Origin: Ectobacillus sp. JY-23
GTDB lineage: Bacteria > Bacillota > Bacilli > Bacillales > Bacillaceae_G
Assembly: GCF_023022965.1 (NCBI RefSeq)
Contig: NZ_CP095462.1
Coordinates: 2,832,001-2,896,000, forward strand
Reading direction: 5' to 3'
DNA length: 64,000 nt
Shown here: positions 43,923 to 52,859 of the stretch, one piece after another
Layout: each line of letters begins with the position of its first letter
How positions within the stretch are numbered: position 1 is the stretch's first letter
Translations under genes and position numbers: made by a program
Notes under the pieces: model-generated
The model's input: only the letters and a program-made list of their open reading frames with translations
The model's database searches: none
What the model was told of the DNA's origin: nothing

Positions 43923-45752
43923 TCAAGCTTGCTTTGGAAAGTGAAATGCATATAAAAAGTACAGAAATTCTTCAAAAGATAGGGACGATTCCCCCTCGCG
44001 TTCACCATTTCCACAAACACTTGTTGTAATGGAGTCTCTCCATACTTGAAGACTGTCGTTATTCGGGTTATAAAAGTAAACACGAATGCGTCCTGATGGA
44101 TCATAGCATACTCTTTGAATCAGTATTGCATGGGCTCCAAGAATTCGGCCAGACTGACTGTAAATGGTGATACCGGCAGGCTGGGGAAGGCCTTCATTGA
44201 CATTTGGATTCTCTAAAGGGTGATAGTGCCGGTAGAATCGTGCTGTAAAGTCCAGGTCGCTATAAATATCTGAAAATTCCGTCCATATTCCTTTTATATG
44301 AAAAGCCGGGTTAATCCATTTATGGTGATCCGGTTCACGATCTTTTACTGCATGCAGCATATGGGAATAGATAGCGTCGAGGTGTGGGATTAAGAGCTGG
44401 GATACGATATCAATATTGACTTCATCGTCAAGTGGAGTGTGTGGAAGTATGTCTGAAGAGATGGATATCCCTTCAAAATCAATTGTAATTTTGCCGTGCT
44501 CGAGAAAATGATTATACATTTTGAGTAGCATGACTGGCTCCTTTTGCGACCAATAACTAAGTGCTCTTGTCGATTGGCATGTTGGGTTGAACCCTTGGCC
44601 GATACCTAGAGGCTGCCCTAAAACACTGATCATTCCTGATACTATAAGGGAACGAAGTGCATCCCCCTCAGCTATTTTATGAATAGCTGAAATCCTGTGC
44701 TTGACCGCATCATGAATGGGAACTTTTATGAGTTTCTCAATTTCAGTGATACATTCAACGGTAAATATATCTCGTTGCAGAAGACGCATCAAACCATAAA
44801 TACTTCTCCTTGTATTAACAGTAATGGCTGAAGATATGAGAGAGGAAACCAAAGGCAGATTCAAATGCAAGTTTTTCTCCGCTGTTTCATCCATGGCCAG
44901 CAGGTTCTGCAGCAGGTTTGGTTGTTCTTTATTTATATAGTTTAAAAATAATGCATGGAATGGTGAAACAAGTCCGGTCTGATGCATGGATGTACGAAGC
45001 TGCTTGGCCTCCCTAATCAGTAATAAACTATCGCTCACCTTCAAGGCAGCATCATAACCTTCTCTGGCGGCGGCGGCCATATCTGATGGAGAATAAACTG
45101 CATTTTCGTAATGTGTCAAGCTGGAGTCGGCCTGCTGGAGACCGCTGGCCAACTTTTTTGCACTAGCAATCAATTTTAAGATTTTATCTGTTACAATGGG
45201 TCTTTGGACAGCAAGGTTGTTTACTTCCTGATATAAACTTTCAAAAACAACCGGAGAAAAACAATGGTCTGAGATAAATTCTAGAATCTTTGACGCCTCT
45301 TTGTCTTGATAAAGCTGTTTGACTCGATTTTCTTCCGTTCCCTTGATGAGCAGCAAATCGAGGTTCAAAGCCATGACTTTGGTCAGAAATTCCTTCGCTT
45401 CATGCGCTGACATTTCAGGATGTACATAACTGCCTCTCGCGATGGCGAGAATTCTTAGATTGCTGAGTGCCTCGGCTGCAGCCATGATTCCACCAGCATG
45501 AAACGTACCTCTAACAAGAACCGGATTGAGCTTGCGAACATTCTCCCATGGCTTCCCCGTAAAGACCCCGGCTTCATCAAAGAGATGTGCATATTTAAAA
45601 AGTTTTTCTAAGCCATGCCGTTCCTTGAGAAGAACAGCAGCTTCTTCCAAAACGGCTTGTTGAAACAAATTCTTATTTAGTATGGAAGCTCGCTGGAGCT
45701 GATTGAATACTCTTTGAAATGAATCCTCTAAAGCAAATTGAAAAAGTCCCAT
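43923..45752 (-). CDS. Unrecognised 609-aa protein, paralogue B; putative Cys-His hydrolase-like
   Basis: 609 aa, cytoplasmic by appearance (no signal peptide), homologous along its length to the 682-aa protein at 46548. I do not recognise the family. The strongest block, shared by both, is VSGMISVLGQPLGIGQGFNPTCQS with Cys392; later come HHKWINPAFH, GAHAILIQR with His541 and VYFYNPNNDS with Asn562/Asp566. The N-terminal third is helical. The pattern Cys...His...Asn/Asp with spacing 149, 21-25 is compatible with a papain-like or transglutaminase-like catalytic core, but this is inference. AAGGGAGAATGG precedes the start. Separated from the paralogue by about 800 bases with a terminator and a possible small gene. 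Confidence 0.85.
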   Translation of the reverse strand: MGLFQFALEDSFQRVFNQLQRASILNKNLFQQAVLEEAAVLLKERHGLEKLFKYAHLFDEAGVFTGKPWENVRKLNPVLVRGTFHAGGIMAAAEALSNLRILAIARGSYVHPEMSAHEAKEFLTKVMALNLDLLLIKGTEENRVKQLYQDKEASKILEFISDHCFSPVVFESLYQEVNNLAVQRPIVTDKILKLIASAKKLASGLQQADSSLTHYENAVYSPSDMAAAAREGYDAALKVSDSLLLIREAKQLRTSMHQTGLVSPFHALFLNYINKEQPNLLQNLLAMDETAEKNLHLNLPLVSSLISSAITVNTRRSIYGLMRLLQRDIFTVECITEIEKLIKVPIHDAVKHRISAIHKIAEGDALRSLIVSGMISVLGQPLGIGQGFNPTCQSTRALSYWSQKEPVMLLKMYNHFLEHGKITIDFEGISISSDILPHTPLDDEVNIDIVSQLLIPHLDAIYSHMLHAVKDREPDHHKWINPAFHIKGIWTEFSDIYSDLDFTARFYRHYHPLENPNVNEGLPQPAGITIYSQSGRILGAHAILIQRVCYDPSGRIRVYFYNPNNDSLQVWRDSITTSVCGNGEREGESSLSFEEFLYFLYAFHFPKQA

Positions 45753-46193
45753 ATGTCCATTCTCCCTTCTAGCGTTATGTTGGTCAAATGGGTTGCTGGC
45801 TTACTTGACCATATCAAGGTTCACATGCCTTAGCTAGTATGCAGAAATCGAATAATGAGTAGACAAAACAAATACTTTGTTCAAATTGAGAAGTGATGGC
45901 GGTTTCAGTGGTAAAGGTGATTGAGAATTTCACCAGTTAAATAGATTGAGCAGAGCTATAGGAGTATGTTTTCTATTAGATTGAATTTTCAGATTATCAA
46001 ATAAATATAACATGAAATTAATACTATTTCAAATGAAAAGTCATCATTTTGCTCTATTGGGTAAACTCTTAGAAGTCTAATTTGGACGCTGGTGCAATCT
46101 GAAATTAATATGCTTATGTAAAGTGATATGGTTCATATTAATTTATACAGAGATGCGGCAAGGTAAATACCTGTCTAAGTACTGATTTTTTTG

Positions 46194-46352
46194 CTATACA
46201 AAAAGCAAGGTTGCGTTTATCTTCCGCATTTTCACTTCAGTCATCCAAAGCAAACGGAGCCGCATGTAGGCACTGTCCTCTGAACAGATAAGAAAATATG
46301 AGATTGGCAGCCTCTTGTTCTTTTTCTTGTACACAACATGCTTAAATAGCAT
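46194..46352 (-). CDS. Possible small basic protein (52 aa)
   Basis: Start ATG at 46352 is preceded by GGAGG at five bases (GGAGGCGTCG), an ideal ribosome binding site; stop TAG at 46194. Product is basic and hydrophobic: starts MLFKHVVYKKKNKRL, later SEDSAYMRLRLLWM and ends NATLLFV. No match recognised. It lies between the two paralogues just past a terminator. Could be a real small protein, or a remnant of mobile-element DNA carrying a fortuitous start. Confidence 0.4.
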   Translation of the reverse strand: MLFKHVVYKKKNKRLPISYFLICSEDSAYMRLRLLWMTEVKMRKINATLLFV

Positions 46353-46366
46353 CGACGCCTCCAAAA

Positions 46367-46403
46367 AAAAACGACTACGCCTGAAAAAGGCATAGTCGTT
46401 TTC
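46367..46403. terminator. Intrinsic terminator after 682-aa gene
   Basis: AAAACGACTACGCCT-GAAAA-AGGCATAGTCGTTTTC: 14-bp stem, one C/A mismatch, with A and T tracts on both sides. It ends the ATP-grasp/682-aa unit on the minus strand. Confidence 0.82.
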
Positions 46404-46547
46404 TTATTGATAGGCTCTGTTAAAGTTCGTGATAGATTTCTGTTACGGGGTGTGCTTCCCGAGGGCGGTCAGGGAGTCTCGCCCCTTTACGCCAATCAAC
46501 AATTAGTACTTATCAACATTAGGCTTTAATGCTTATTAATAAGTAAT
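46404..46547. other. Short stretch resembling insertion-sequence end DNA
   Basis: GATAGGCTCTGTTAAAG and the GC-rich CCCGAGGGCGGTCAGGG block stand out from the AT-rich surroundings and recall ends of Bacillus insertion sequences. No transposase, inverted repeat partner or target duplication seen, so the origin is uncertain. The remaining intergenic DNA (45753-46193) holds nothing recognisable. Confidence 0.3.
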
Positions 46548-48596
46548 TTAGGCAAGTACGGGTACTTCTTCTTCTTCCCACACATAATTCTTGCCCCAGC
46601 TATCTTTTGCCAGTGCTTCCACGTTTTCAACAAGGCTGTCCTCGACCATGTAAGTGTCTCCTTGTTGGTAGGGATTATAATGGAAAGCGTACATTCTTGC
46701 TAACAATTCATGAAACAGCAGAGACGATTCACCTTCAAGTTCGCCAAAACCTGAAACGCTTGGCTTAATATTTTGCCCCCAATTTTGGCCGCTGTCGTTG
46801 TTAGGGTTGTAAAAGTAAATTCGGCAATCTCCGTTTTGATCCTTTTTAATCCTTTGAATGGAGACAGCGTGAAGTCCGAGCAAATTTCCATGTACGTCCG
46901 TCGTAAAAATGCCGATCGGATTTGGATATATCAGTTTGTATCCTTCATTATAGTCTGGATGATGAGTAGCATAGAACAGTCTTACAAAAGTCCTATAATT
47001 TGTAACATTCAGTGTGAATGGATCGATAGCATTTATAAAGCCATTCGGAATCCATTTACCGTAAAACTCAGGATTAATCCACTTATGGCCATCCTCTGCG
47101 AAAAGTAATGTTCGTTTTATCATTTCAAAATAAATTTTGTCCAGATGAGGAACAAGCACACTTGAGACCGGGTCCAAATCCGGATGAATTTCCTCTGCAC
47201 CCCCTCCAGAAAGAAGGAATGAACGGATTGTTTCTCCTTCAAATGTCATTTCAAGATCATTGTGCTGTGCAGCATGGGCGATATATGCAAGCAACTGGCC
47301 GATTCCATACTGTGCCCATAGGGATATAGCTCTTGCCGATTGACAAGTAGGGTTGAGACCCTGTCCAACACCAAGTGGTTGTCCCAAAACGCTCATCACT
47401 CCCGCGACGAGCACACCATTTGGGCTAATGCCGCTCTGTTTATATTCATTTTTCAATAGTGTTTGTTTCACCTGAGCATGGAGGGGAAGCTCAAACAGGC
47501 GCAGAATAGCAGGAGCGACCGCATCTTCTGCAAGTACGCCTCGGTCGAGCGTTCTAGAAAGCCCGTATATGGCTTGGCGTGTTTCAGGGAAAATCGCAAG
47601 CTGAATGATGTGGTGTATCAGTTCTTTATTGGCATGGAAGCTTGCAGTCCCTGCTTCTGATAAACCAAGAGCAGCTGGAATCAGGTCAGGGTTTCTTCGG
47701 TTAAGAAAGCGTAGCAACACGGCGTGATAAGGAGAAACCAGCCCAGTGTCTTTCATAGCATCCGCAAATAGCTTAGCTTCCGTCCCAAGCTTTGAAGCAG
47801 ATTTCTTTCGCCCTTTCTTTTTGGTTTCTTCGGAATTGGATTCAGCTGCGCGTTCTTCGTCATAGGCAGTCTCTAGCATGAGCCCGTAGCTCCTTTGATT
47901 AGAAGCCTTTTTGCTTAGCTGTGTTGGACCATTTGCGGCACGTGAGTACTTTTCAAGTGCTTTCGCAGTTTTATCGCCAATTCCATTTTTAACTAATTGT
48001 TCAGATAAGCTGATCATGTTTAAAATCCGTCCGACCATGATTGGGCGCTGAACGGTCAAGCGATCGATTTCCTGTACAATTTTTTCCGCGATTTCTCTAA
48101 AGGATAGTTCTTGACCAAGGTAACGGAACAAACGCTGTGCTCGTAAAATATGGTCTTCCAATTGCGTACAGTTTTCCTCATTTTTTGGCGGCAAAAGATC
48201 GAGATTAAGCGCCAGCACCTCATTTAAGAACGCTTCTGCCTCATGTGCCTTTAGGACTTCATGAATGCAATCACCTTTTGCGATTGCCAGCATTCTCATT
48301 TCACTTAACAATTCAATGATGGAATTGGCTCCTGCTTTGAGCTTTAGAGAACCGCCAACTAGTGATGGCTGCATTTTAGTTGGATCTTCCCATGGGCCTC
48401 CGTAGAAGACGCCTGCTTTTTCAAAACGATGAGCGTTCTTATAAATTATCGCTAGTCCGTCGTCCGAACCGGCAAGCTCGATCGCCAGTTGGAAGATTTC
48501 TGTTTGGTACATGCTTTTGGCGAACAGCTTTGCCTGTTCAAGTTTCTCTAAAGCTGCTTCGAATTTATCTTTTAACACGCCTGTATGATTACTCAT
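46548..48596 (-). CDS. Unrecognised 682-aa protein, paralogue A; putative Cys-His hydrolase-like
   Basis: 682 aa, no signal peptide. It shares the pattern of its paralogue at 43923: VAGVMSVLGQPLGVGQGLNP with Cys418 next (TCQSARA), GHKWINPEFYG, LGLHAVSIQRI with His576, and IYFYNPNNDSGQNW with Asn597/Asp601. A lysine-rich segment about residues 258-272 (ETKKKGRKKSASK) and an acidic C-terminus (YVWEEEEVPVLA) are extra compared with the paralogue. Start ATG 48596 follows AAGGAGAGAAGAC, 15 bases after the stop of the ATP-grasp gene, so they are one transcript. Family unknown; substrate unknown. Confidence 0.85.
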   Translation of the reverse strand: MSNHTGVLKDKFEAALEKLEQAKLFAKSMYQTEIFQLAIELAGSDDGLAIIYKNAHRFEKAGVFYGGPWEDPTKMQPSLVGGSLKLKAGANSIIELLSEMRMLAIAKGDCIHEVLKAHEAEAFLNEVLALNLDLLPPKNEENCTQLEDHILRAQRLFRYLGQELSFREIAEKIVQEIDRLTVQRPIMVGRILNMISLSEQLVKNGIGDKTAKALEKYSRAANGPTQLSKKASNQRSYGLMLETAYDEERAAESNSEETKKKGRKKSASKLGTEAKLFADAMKDTGLVSPYHAVLLRFLNRRNPDLIPAALGLSEAGTASFHANKELIHHIIQLAIFPETRQAIYGLSRTLDRGVLAEDAVAPAILRLFELPLHAQVKQTLLKNEYKQSGISPNGVLVAGVMSVLGQPLGVGQGLNPTCQSARAISLWAQYGIGQLLAYIAHAAQHNDLEMTFEGETIRSFLLSGGGAEEIHPDLDPVSSVLVPHLDKIYFEMIKRTLLFAEDGHKWINPEFYGKWIPNGFINAIDPFTLNVTNYRTFVRLFYATHHPDYNEGYKLIYPNPIGIFTTDVHGNLLGLHAVSIQRIKKDQNGDCRIYFYNPNNDSGQNWGQNIKPSVSGFGELEGESSLLFHELLARMYAFHYNPYQQGDTYMVEDSLVENVEALAKDSWGKNYVWEEEEVPVLA

Positions 48597-48611
48597 CCTT
48601 GTCTTCTCTCC

Positions 48612-49841
48612 TTACAGGTAGAAATTGTATTTTTCATATTTTTTCATCAAGGACCTCATTTTTTCGCTGTCATCGCCAAAGAAGAATATCGTACCGTAAT
48701 GATTCCCAAACCCTACACGCTCTGCCACTTTGGATGTAACAGGAATGAACATATCATGTTTGGTGAAATAAGGATCGTTTTTAAGCTCCACAGGTATATT
48801 CAGCTTATCAATGATTTGCACGTTCGGATAGACCATCAGACTGCCGGCATGTCCTTTTGCCGAGACCACTTCTTCAGGGAAAAATGATTCCAGTTCCTCT
48901 TCTGTTGTATCCGGATCGCTGCAAAGCACTTGAGCCTGAAACGCGCTGAAGCCATAAGCTTGTTCAATCAATTCAAAAATATGCCCCCCAGGAACGCGTG
49001 CAGCTACTTCTCCGAAATATAAGGATCCATCTCTGCCAAGGAAATATTCAGGGTGGATGATGCCATACTTGATATCAAAAGCCTTCACCAGCTTTTCAAT
49101 CTCTGCTTTAATCTGTGGTCTCCACTTTTCGAGTGAAGGAGAGGCAGGAACGAAGTTGGTGTGACCAAGCTGTACGTATTCGGTAATATTCAAAAATCTT
49201 AGCTTACCGTCATGGATGAATGCCTCGCAGGAGAATTCCTGGCCTTCGAGGTGGCTTTCCATCAGAAGCGGAAGCTCTGAATCAGGAATCAGGTCAATCT
49301 CGTGTGGGTTGCGAATCATTCGATGACCAACGGTGCCTGCTTTATCAAATGGCTTAACATGGATAGGGTCATTGTTCTCTCCGTCTAGCTTAAGTAATGT
49401 CTCGTTGACGCGCTTTAAGAAACGGTGGATATCTTCCTTGGTGTGCGCTTCTTCAAAGATGCCCACTCGGATGCCTGCCATTTGTGCTCTGCGCTTCATC
49501 AAGCCTTTGTCTCTTAATAGCAAAGATTGTTTGAAAATTCGTGGATTTTCTCGAAGCTTCGCATTTAAAATACCAGCCCATTCAACTGTCTCTTCGTATA
49601 TCGGTACCGCAATTTTTGTATTGAGATTAGTTAACTTTTCATAGAGCTCATCTGATCTCTCATGTAAATTTTCAAAGTTCCACGGGATAAACTGGATATT
49701 GTGGGTGTCTGCGAAATCCTGGAATTCAGGTGGACCAACAACTACGTATGGTCGGTCCATCTTATCAATAGCTTCTATTGCCGGAAGGCTCCAGCCCAAC
49801 AATGCTGTTATTTTTTTCCTGTTTTCTACCATGTCCATCAT
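48612..49841 (-). CDS. ATP-grasp carboxylate-amine ligase-like protein
   Basis: ATP-grasp fold enzyme of 409 aa that would activate a carboxylate as acyl phosphate and join it to an amine. N-terminal Rossmann-like part to about 110, then the ATP-grasp domain: LRDKGLMKRRAQMAGIRVG (Lys/Arg binding), HVKPFDKAGTVGHRMI (nucleotide-binding Lys), SHLEGQEFSCEAFIHDG, and the metal-binding IIHPEYFLGRDGSLYFGEVAARVPGGHI with conserved Glu/Arg. The fold resembles the BacD/dipeptide-ligase and PurK families rather than biotin carboxylase. It precedes the 682-aa gene in one transcript and may use its product as substrate. Substrates unknown. AAGGTAGGGATA precedes the start. Confidence 0.9.
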   Translation of the reverse strand: MMDMVENRKKITALLGWSLPAIEAIDKMDRPYVVVGPPEFQDFADTHNIQFIPWNFENLHERSDELYEKLTNLNTKIAVPIYEETVEWAGILNAKLRENPRIFKQSLLLRDKGLMKRRAQMAGIRVGIFEEAHTKEDIHRFLKRVNETLLKLDGENNDPIHVKPFDKAGTVGHRMIRNPHEIDLIPDSELPLLMESHLEGQEFSCEAFIHDGKLRFLNITEYVQLGHTNFVPASPSLEKWRPQIKAEIEKLVKAFDIKYGIIHPEYFLGRDGSLYFGEVAARVPGGHIFELIEQAYGFSAFQAQVLCSDPDTTEEELESFFPEEVVSAKGHAGSLMVYPNVQIIDKLNIPVELKNDPYFTKHDMFIPVTSKVAERVGFGNHYGTIFFFGDDSEKMRSLMKKYEKYNFYL

Positions 49842-50066
49842 TATCCCTACCTTTTGAAGTGTGTAATATGAATCATAACCTCCTATATTCTATCAAAAAT
49901 TCATTTGACTAAAAATACGTAAATTTCACAATGTTTCGACAAAATTAGCTATTTAAAAGTTTTGTTTCAAGATATAGAATGGATGATGTAATTATTGGAA
50001 CATTTTCCTTTCTATCGAAAACAAAGGCTTTTACATTATTTCATCTTAAAAAGGGGAGCAAAAGTG

Positions 50067-50633
50067 ATGAGCAGCTGGTATGCAAGATTGACTGAGTATT
50101 TTCCAGAAAAGGAAATGAAATCGAAAAAGCATTTTGAAACTCTTTTTCATGAAAAAAAAGGAATCTATCAATTAGAGGAAGGTCAGGATTATCTACTTAT
50201 ATATTTTGAACAGCCTGATTATATCTTTATTGATTATATTCTAGTATCTGGGAGTAGTCGGGGAAAAGGAACGGGCAGCATGATCTTGAATCAGCTGAAA
50301 CAAAAGGGGAAAGCAATTATACTGGAAATTGAACCGGTTACTTGTAATGATGCTGATTCGGAAAAAAGAGTACGGTTTTATAAAAAAAATGGCTTCCTGA
50401 AGATGAATTCGATTCAGTACGAAAGGATACATATGGTTACACATGAACTGAATACAATGGATATTTTCGCTTGGCTGCCAGTCCAAAGAACAGAGCTGTG
50501 GGTGTACGAACAAATGCAGGATATATATAGTCAAGTCCATGCTTTTAAAGCTAGGGAACTGTATGGGTCTACTGCTCAGCCGGTATCGGATGTCCTCTGC
50601 CTGAGGGAGTTGACGACCAGTAATCTCGGCTGA
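50067..50633 (+). CDS. GNAT-family N-acetyltransferase
   Basis: Acetyltransferase of 188 aa from ATG 50067 (AAGGGGAG upstream; an upstream in-frame ATG has no such site). GNAT motif: YILVSGSSRGKGTGSMILNQL (acetyl-CoA loop R/Q-x-x-G-x-G/A with GKGTGS), LEIEPVTCNDADSEKRVRFYKKNGF (motif B). Acceptor not identifiable. Divergent from the ATP-grasp gene across about 225 bases with no shared operator seen; it could act in the same cluster. Followed by a terminator at 50721. Confidence 0.9.
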   Translation: MSSWYARLTEYFPEKEMKSKKHFETLFHEKKGIYQLEEGQDYLLIYFEQPDYIFIDYILVSGSSRGKGTGSMILNQLKQKGKAIILEIEPVTCNDADSEKRVRFYKKNGFLKMNSIQYERIHMVTHELNTMDIFAWLPVQRTELWVYEQMQDIYSQVHAFKARELYGSTAQPVSDVLCLRELTTSNLG

Positions 50634-50720
50634 CATATGTAACTGCCTATCTAAAACGAATAATCCGTTGTACAATATATTTTGGATGGTATATAAGTTC
50701 AAATTGACCTCTCGATACTT

Positions 50721-50758
50721 GCTCTCGCATACGAAATCAACGTAGCAGAGCTTTTTTT
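50721..50758 (+). terminator. Terminator after GNAT gene
   Basis: GCTCTCGC...GCAGAGC stem with one mismatch, followed by TTTTTTT. Confidence 0.6.
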
Positions 50759-50768
50759 ATGTAGTTTT

Positions 50769-51035
50769 TTAATCTGTATATATTAATGAAGGAAAGTGTA
50801 TAAGTGAGAGTGAGCTATGATTAAACATAAGGTTTATATAACGCGTTTCGTTAAACTTTATCCATGTTGTATTCCAAAACGACTCACTCATAAGGTAAAT
50901 AATATTCGGTAACTGATTTGTATGGGTAGAATTCTTATTTGAGTTATCAATGTATTTTTTCGCCGTTTCTCGAATGTATATATAACGTTGATAATAGGCA
51001 TAGCTTGATTGTTTAGTCATGCTTGTTATTATCAT
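50769..51035 (-). pseudogene. Fragment of LtaS/MdoB-type phosphoglycerol transferase-like protein
   Basis: Frame of 88 codons containing LPNIIYLMSESFWNTTWIKFNE, which resembles the start of the sulfatase domain (NIIVIxSESFWD) of lipoteichoic-acid-synthase-like proteins. The membrane part and the rest of the catalytic domain are missing, so it is a decayed remnant at most. No ribosome binding site. The stretch 50634-51159 holds no intact gene. Confidence 0.4.
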
Positions 51036-51119
51036 GACTAAATAGTTAAGGGTGACGGTGGTGTCTCGTAGGGATTTAACACAAGAGAGACAAAGGCTGA
51101 TTAAAGTGATATAAAAATG

Positions 51120-51147
51120 AAGCCCATTCGAAACGGAATGGGCTTTT
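51120..51147. terminator. Terminator after permease gene
   Basis: AAGCCCATTC-GAAACG-GAATGGGCTTTT. Directly past the stop of the minus-strand permease; T tracts on both sides. Confidence 0.82.
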
Positions 51148-51159
51148 CCACCTAAAAAA

Positions 51160-52560
51160 TTAACTCACATTCTTCACAGGCGTCTCTTTTTCCTTTGATC
51201 CCAATCGGTAAAACCAAAAGCCAAGTACCGCAAATACGACAGGTCCGATTACGAGCGGCGCATATTCTGCGATAGTTGTTCCTGGTGAAGGAATCAGTGT
51301 TAATACGATGGTTCCAATTACAGAAAACAACCCGATACTCGCAACAAGGTAAGCAAGCTTGTTGTGTTTCACTTTGAACTGTCTTACAGCTTGCTTGTCA
51401 GTTTTTCTTAGCTTCACATACGCACAAATCAAAAAGACGTAAGGAATAAAGAATGCTAGTGTTGCCATGAAAATTAACATGTTCAATGCTTCTGATAGAG
51501 TTGGTACAAACCCCGAGCACAATAAGATAAAAGATACGCCTACAGCTTGCCAAAGAATCATATTGGCAGGCATGTTGGCTTTATTTGTTTTGGTTAGTAT
51601 TTTTGGTAAAATATGTTTCCCGCTCTCGTAGAAAACAACGCTTGGATTTAGAATTAAAAATGATAAAGCGCCTAAAGTAGCGATGACAAAGCAGATGCCA
51701 AGTAGCTGCGACAGGTTGAACGGCAGATGAAACTGCGCAGTCATTTTGTCCGCAAAGTCGTACAGAGCGGTTGCTGTTTGATTCGGTTTAACGTTAATGA
51801 CAAATTGAAAGGTAACTGTACCAATGATATAAGCACCACCAATAATGGTGGAGGAAATCCAGATTGCTTTTGGAAATGTTTTTTGCGGGTTCTTTACGTC
51901 CCTTGCGATTGTGCCGAGCATTTCCATACCAGAAAAGGCAAACATCAATGTGGATACAAACATAATGGTATCGAATGAAATTGTATTCGGCATAATGGAC
52001 TGTGCTGTGAACGTGGTCGCGGATTCATGTCCGGTAAACATACTTGCTAAGCCAAACCCAAAAATAAGAATCGCCGGTATCGCTACGCCAAGCGGTGCGC
52101 CGATAGCGGCAAGCTTCCCACTCATTTGTGTGCCGCGTAATGTAAGTAGTGTAATTGTCCAGAAAACAAAAATTGCAATTAGCGTAGTGAGCCAAGTGTT
52201 ATCAGTTAGTTCCTGATAGTTCGTCGCATAAGCGATGTTAATGATAATGCCGAGCATAAGAGACGGATAGTAAGTAAAATTGGCAACCCAGTAAAACCAG
52301 CCACATAAAAAGCTTGCTTTCTCGCCAAATGCCCGGTTTACCCATGCGGTAACACCGCCTTGCTCAGGATAGGTTGTCGACAGTTCTGCGACAATTAAGC
52401 TAATTGGGATAAAGTACAATAGCGCAGCAATGACCCAAAATACCATAGCTGAAGGTCCAATTGTAGCCGCAAACGGAATATTCTTTAAGCCCATGATGGT
52501 GTTTACACTAATTAGGCATAGACCTAACACACCGAGCTTCTTTTTGTCTGTAGATGTCAT
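51160..52560 (-). CDS. APC-family amino acid permease (GadC/YjeM-like)
   Basis: Twelve-helix amino-acid transporter of 466 aa. The N-terminal APC signature is GLCLISVNTIMGLKNIPFAATIGP, then ELSTTYPEQGGVTAWVNRAFGEKASFLCGWFYW and the sixth-helix loop FAFSGMEMLGTIARDVKNPQKTFPKA. Sequence style is closer to glutamate/GABA antiporters than to lysine permeases, but substrate is uncertain. ATG 52560 follows AAAGGAGAATATACACC. No decarboxylase gene is nearby, so it does not look like an acid-resistance operon. The 299 bases to the cupin gene hold no further gene. Confidence 0.88.
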   Translation of the reverse strand: MTSTDKKKLGVLGLCLISVNTIMGLKNIPFAATIGPSAMVFWVIAALLYFIPISLIVAELSTTYPEQGGVTAWVNRAFGEKASFLCGWFYWVANFTYYPSLMLGIIINIAYATNYQELTDNTWLTTLIAIFVFWTITLLTLRGTQMSGKLAAIGAPLGVAIPAILIFGFGLASMFTGHESATTFTAQSIMPNTISFDTIMFVSTLMFAFSGMEMLGTIARDVKNPQKTFPKAIWISSTIIGGAYIIGTVTFQFVINVKPNQTATALYDFADKMTAQFHLPFNLSQLLGICFVIATLGALSFLILNPSVVFYESGKHILPKILTKTNKANMPANMILWQAVGVSFILLCSGFVPTLSEALNMLIFMATLAFFIPYVFLICAYVKLRKTDKQAVRQFKVKHNKLAYLVASIGLFSVIGTIVLTLIPSPGTTIAEYAPLVIGPVVFAVLGFWFYRLGSKEKETPVKNVS

Positions 52561-52859
52561 GGTGTATATTCTCCTTTATGTTATATAGATATGAAGGCTT
52601 TATATTCTTAAACATAAGCTCTAATCAAAACTGAGCTGTGTTAGTTTTTTTCTAATAAAATGGCACTAGTAGAAATGTAATCTAACAGAACATAATAATA
52701 GGTGTTTTTGTATATTTATTCAATAATATTTAATGAAGTAAAACTATTAAAAATATTTATTCTATTTAAAGGTGGGGTAATAATTATCTGAAACGCTGGG
52801 CACAACTTAAAACCATCATGCATAGCATAATGTGATAACTGCATGAAAGGGTGGTAGCC

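Noticed and set aside
43754-44104. Possible frameshifted extension of the 609-aa protein
   Set aside because: The extra codons show no likeness to the C-terminus of the 682-aa paralogue, so the stop at 43923 is taken as genuine.
45753-46547. Complete insertion sequence between the paralogues
   Set aside because: No transposase frame, terminal inverted repeats or target duplication could be found; only short IS-like strings.
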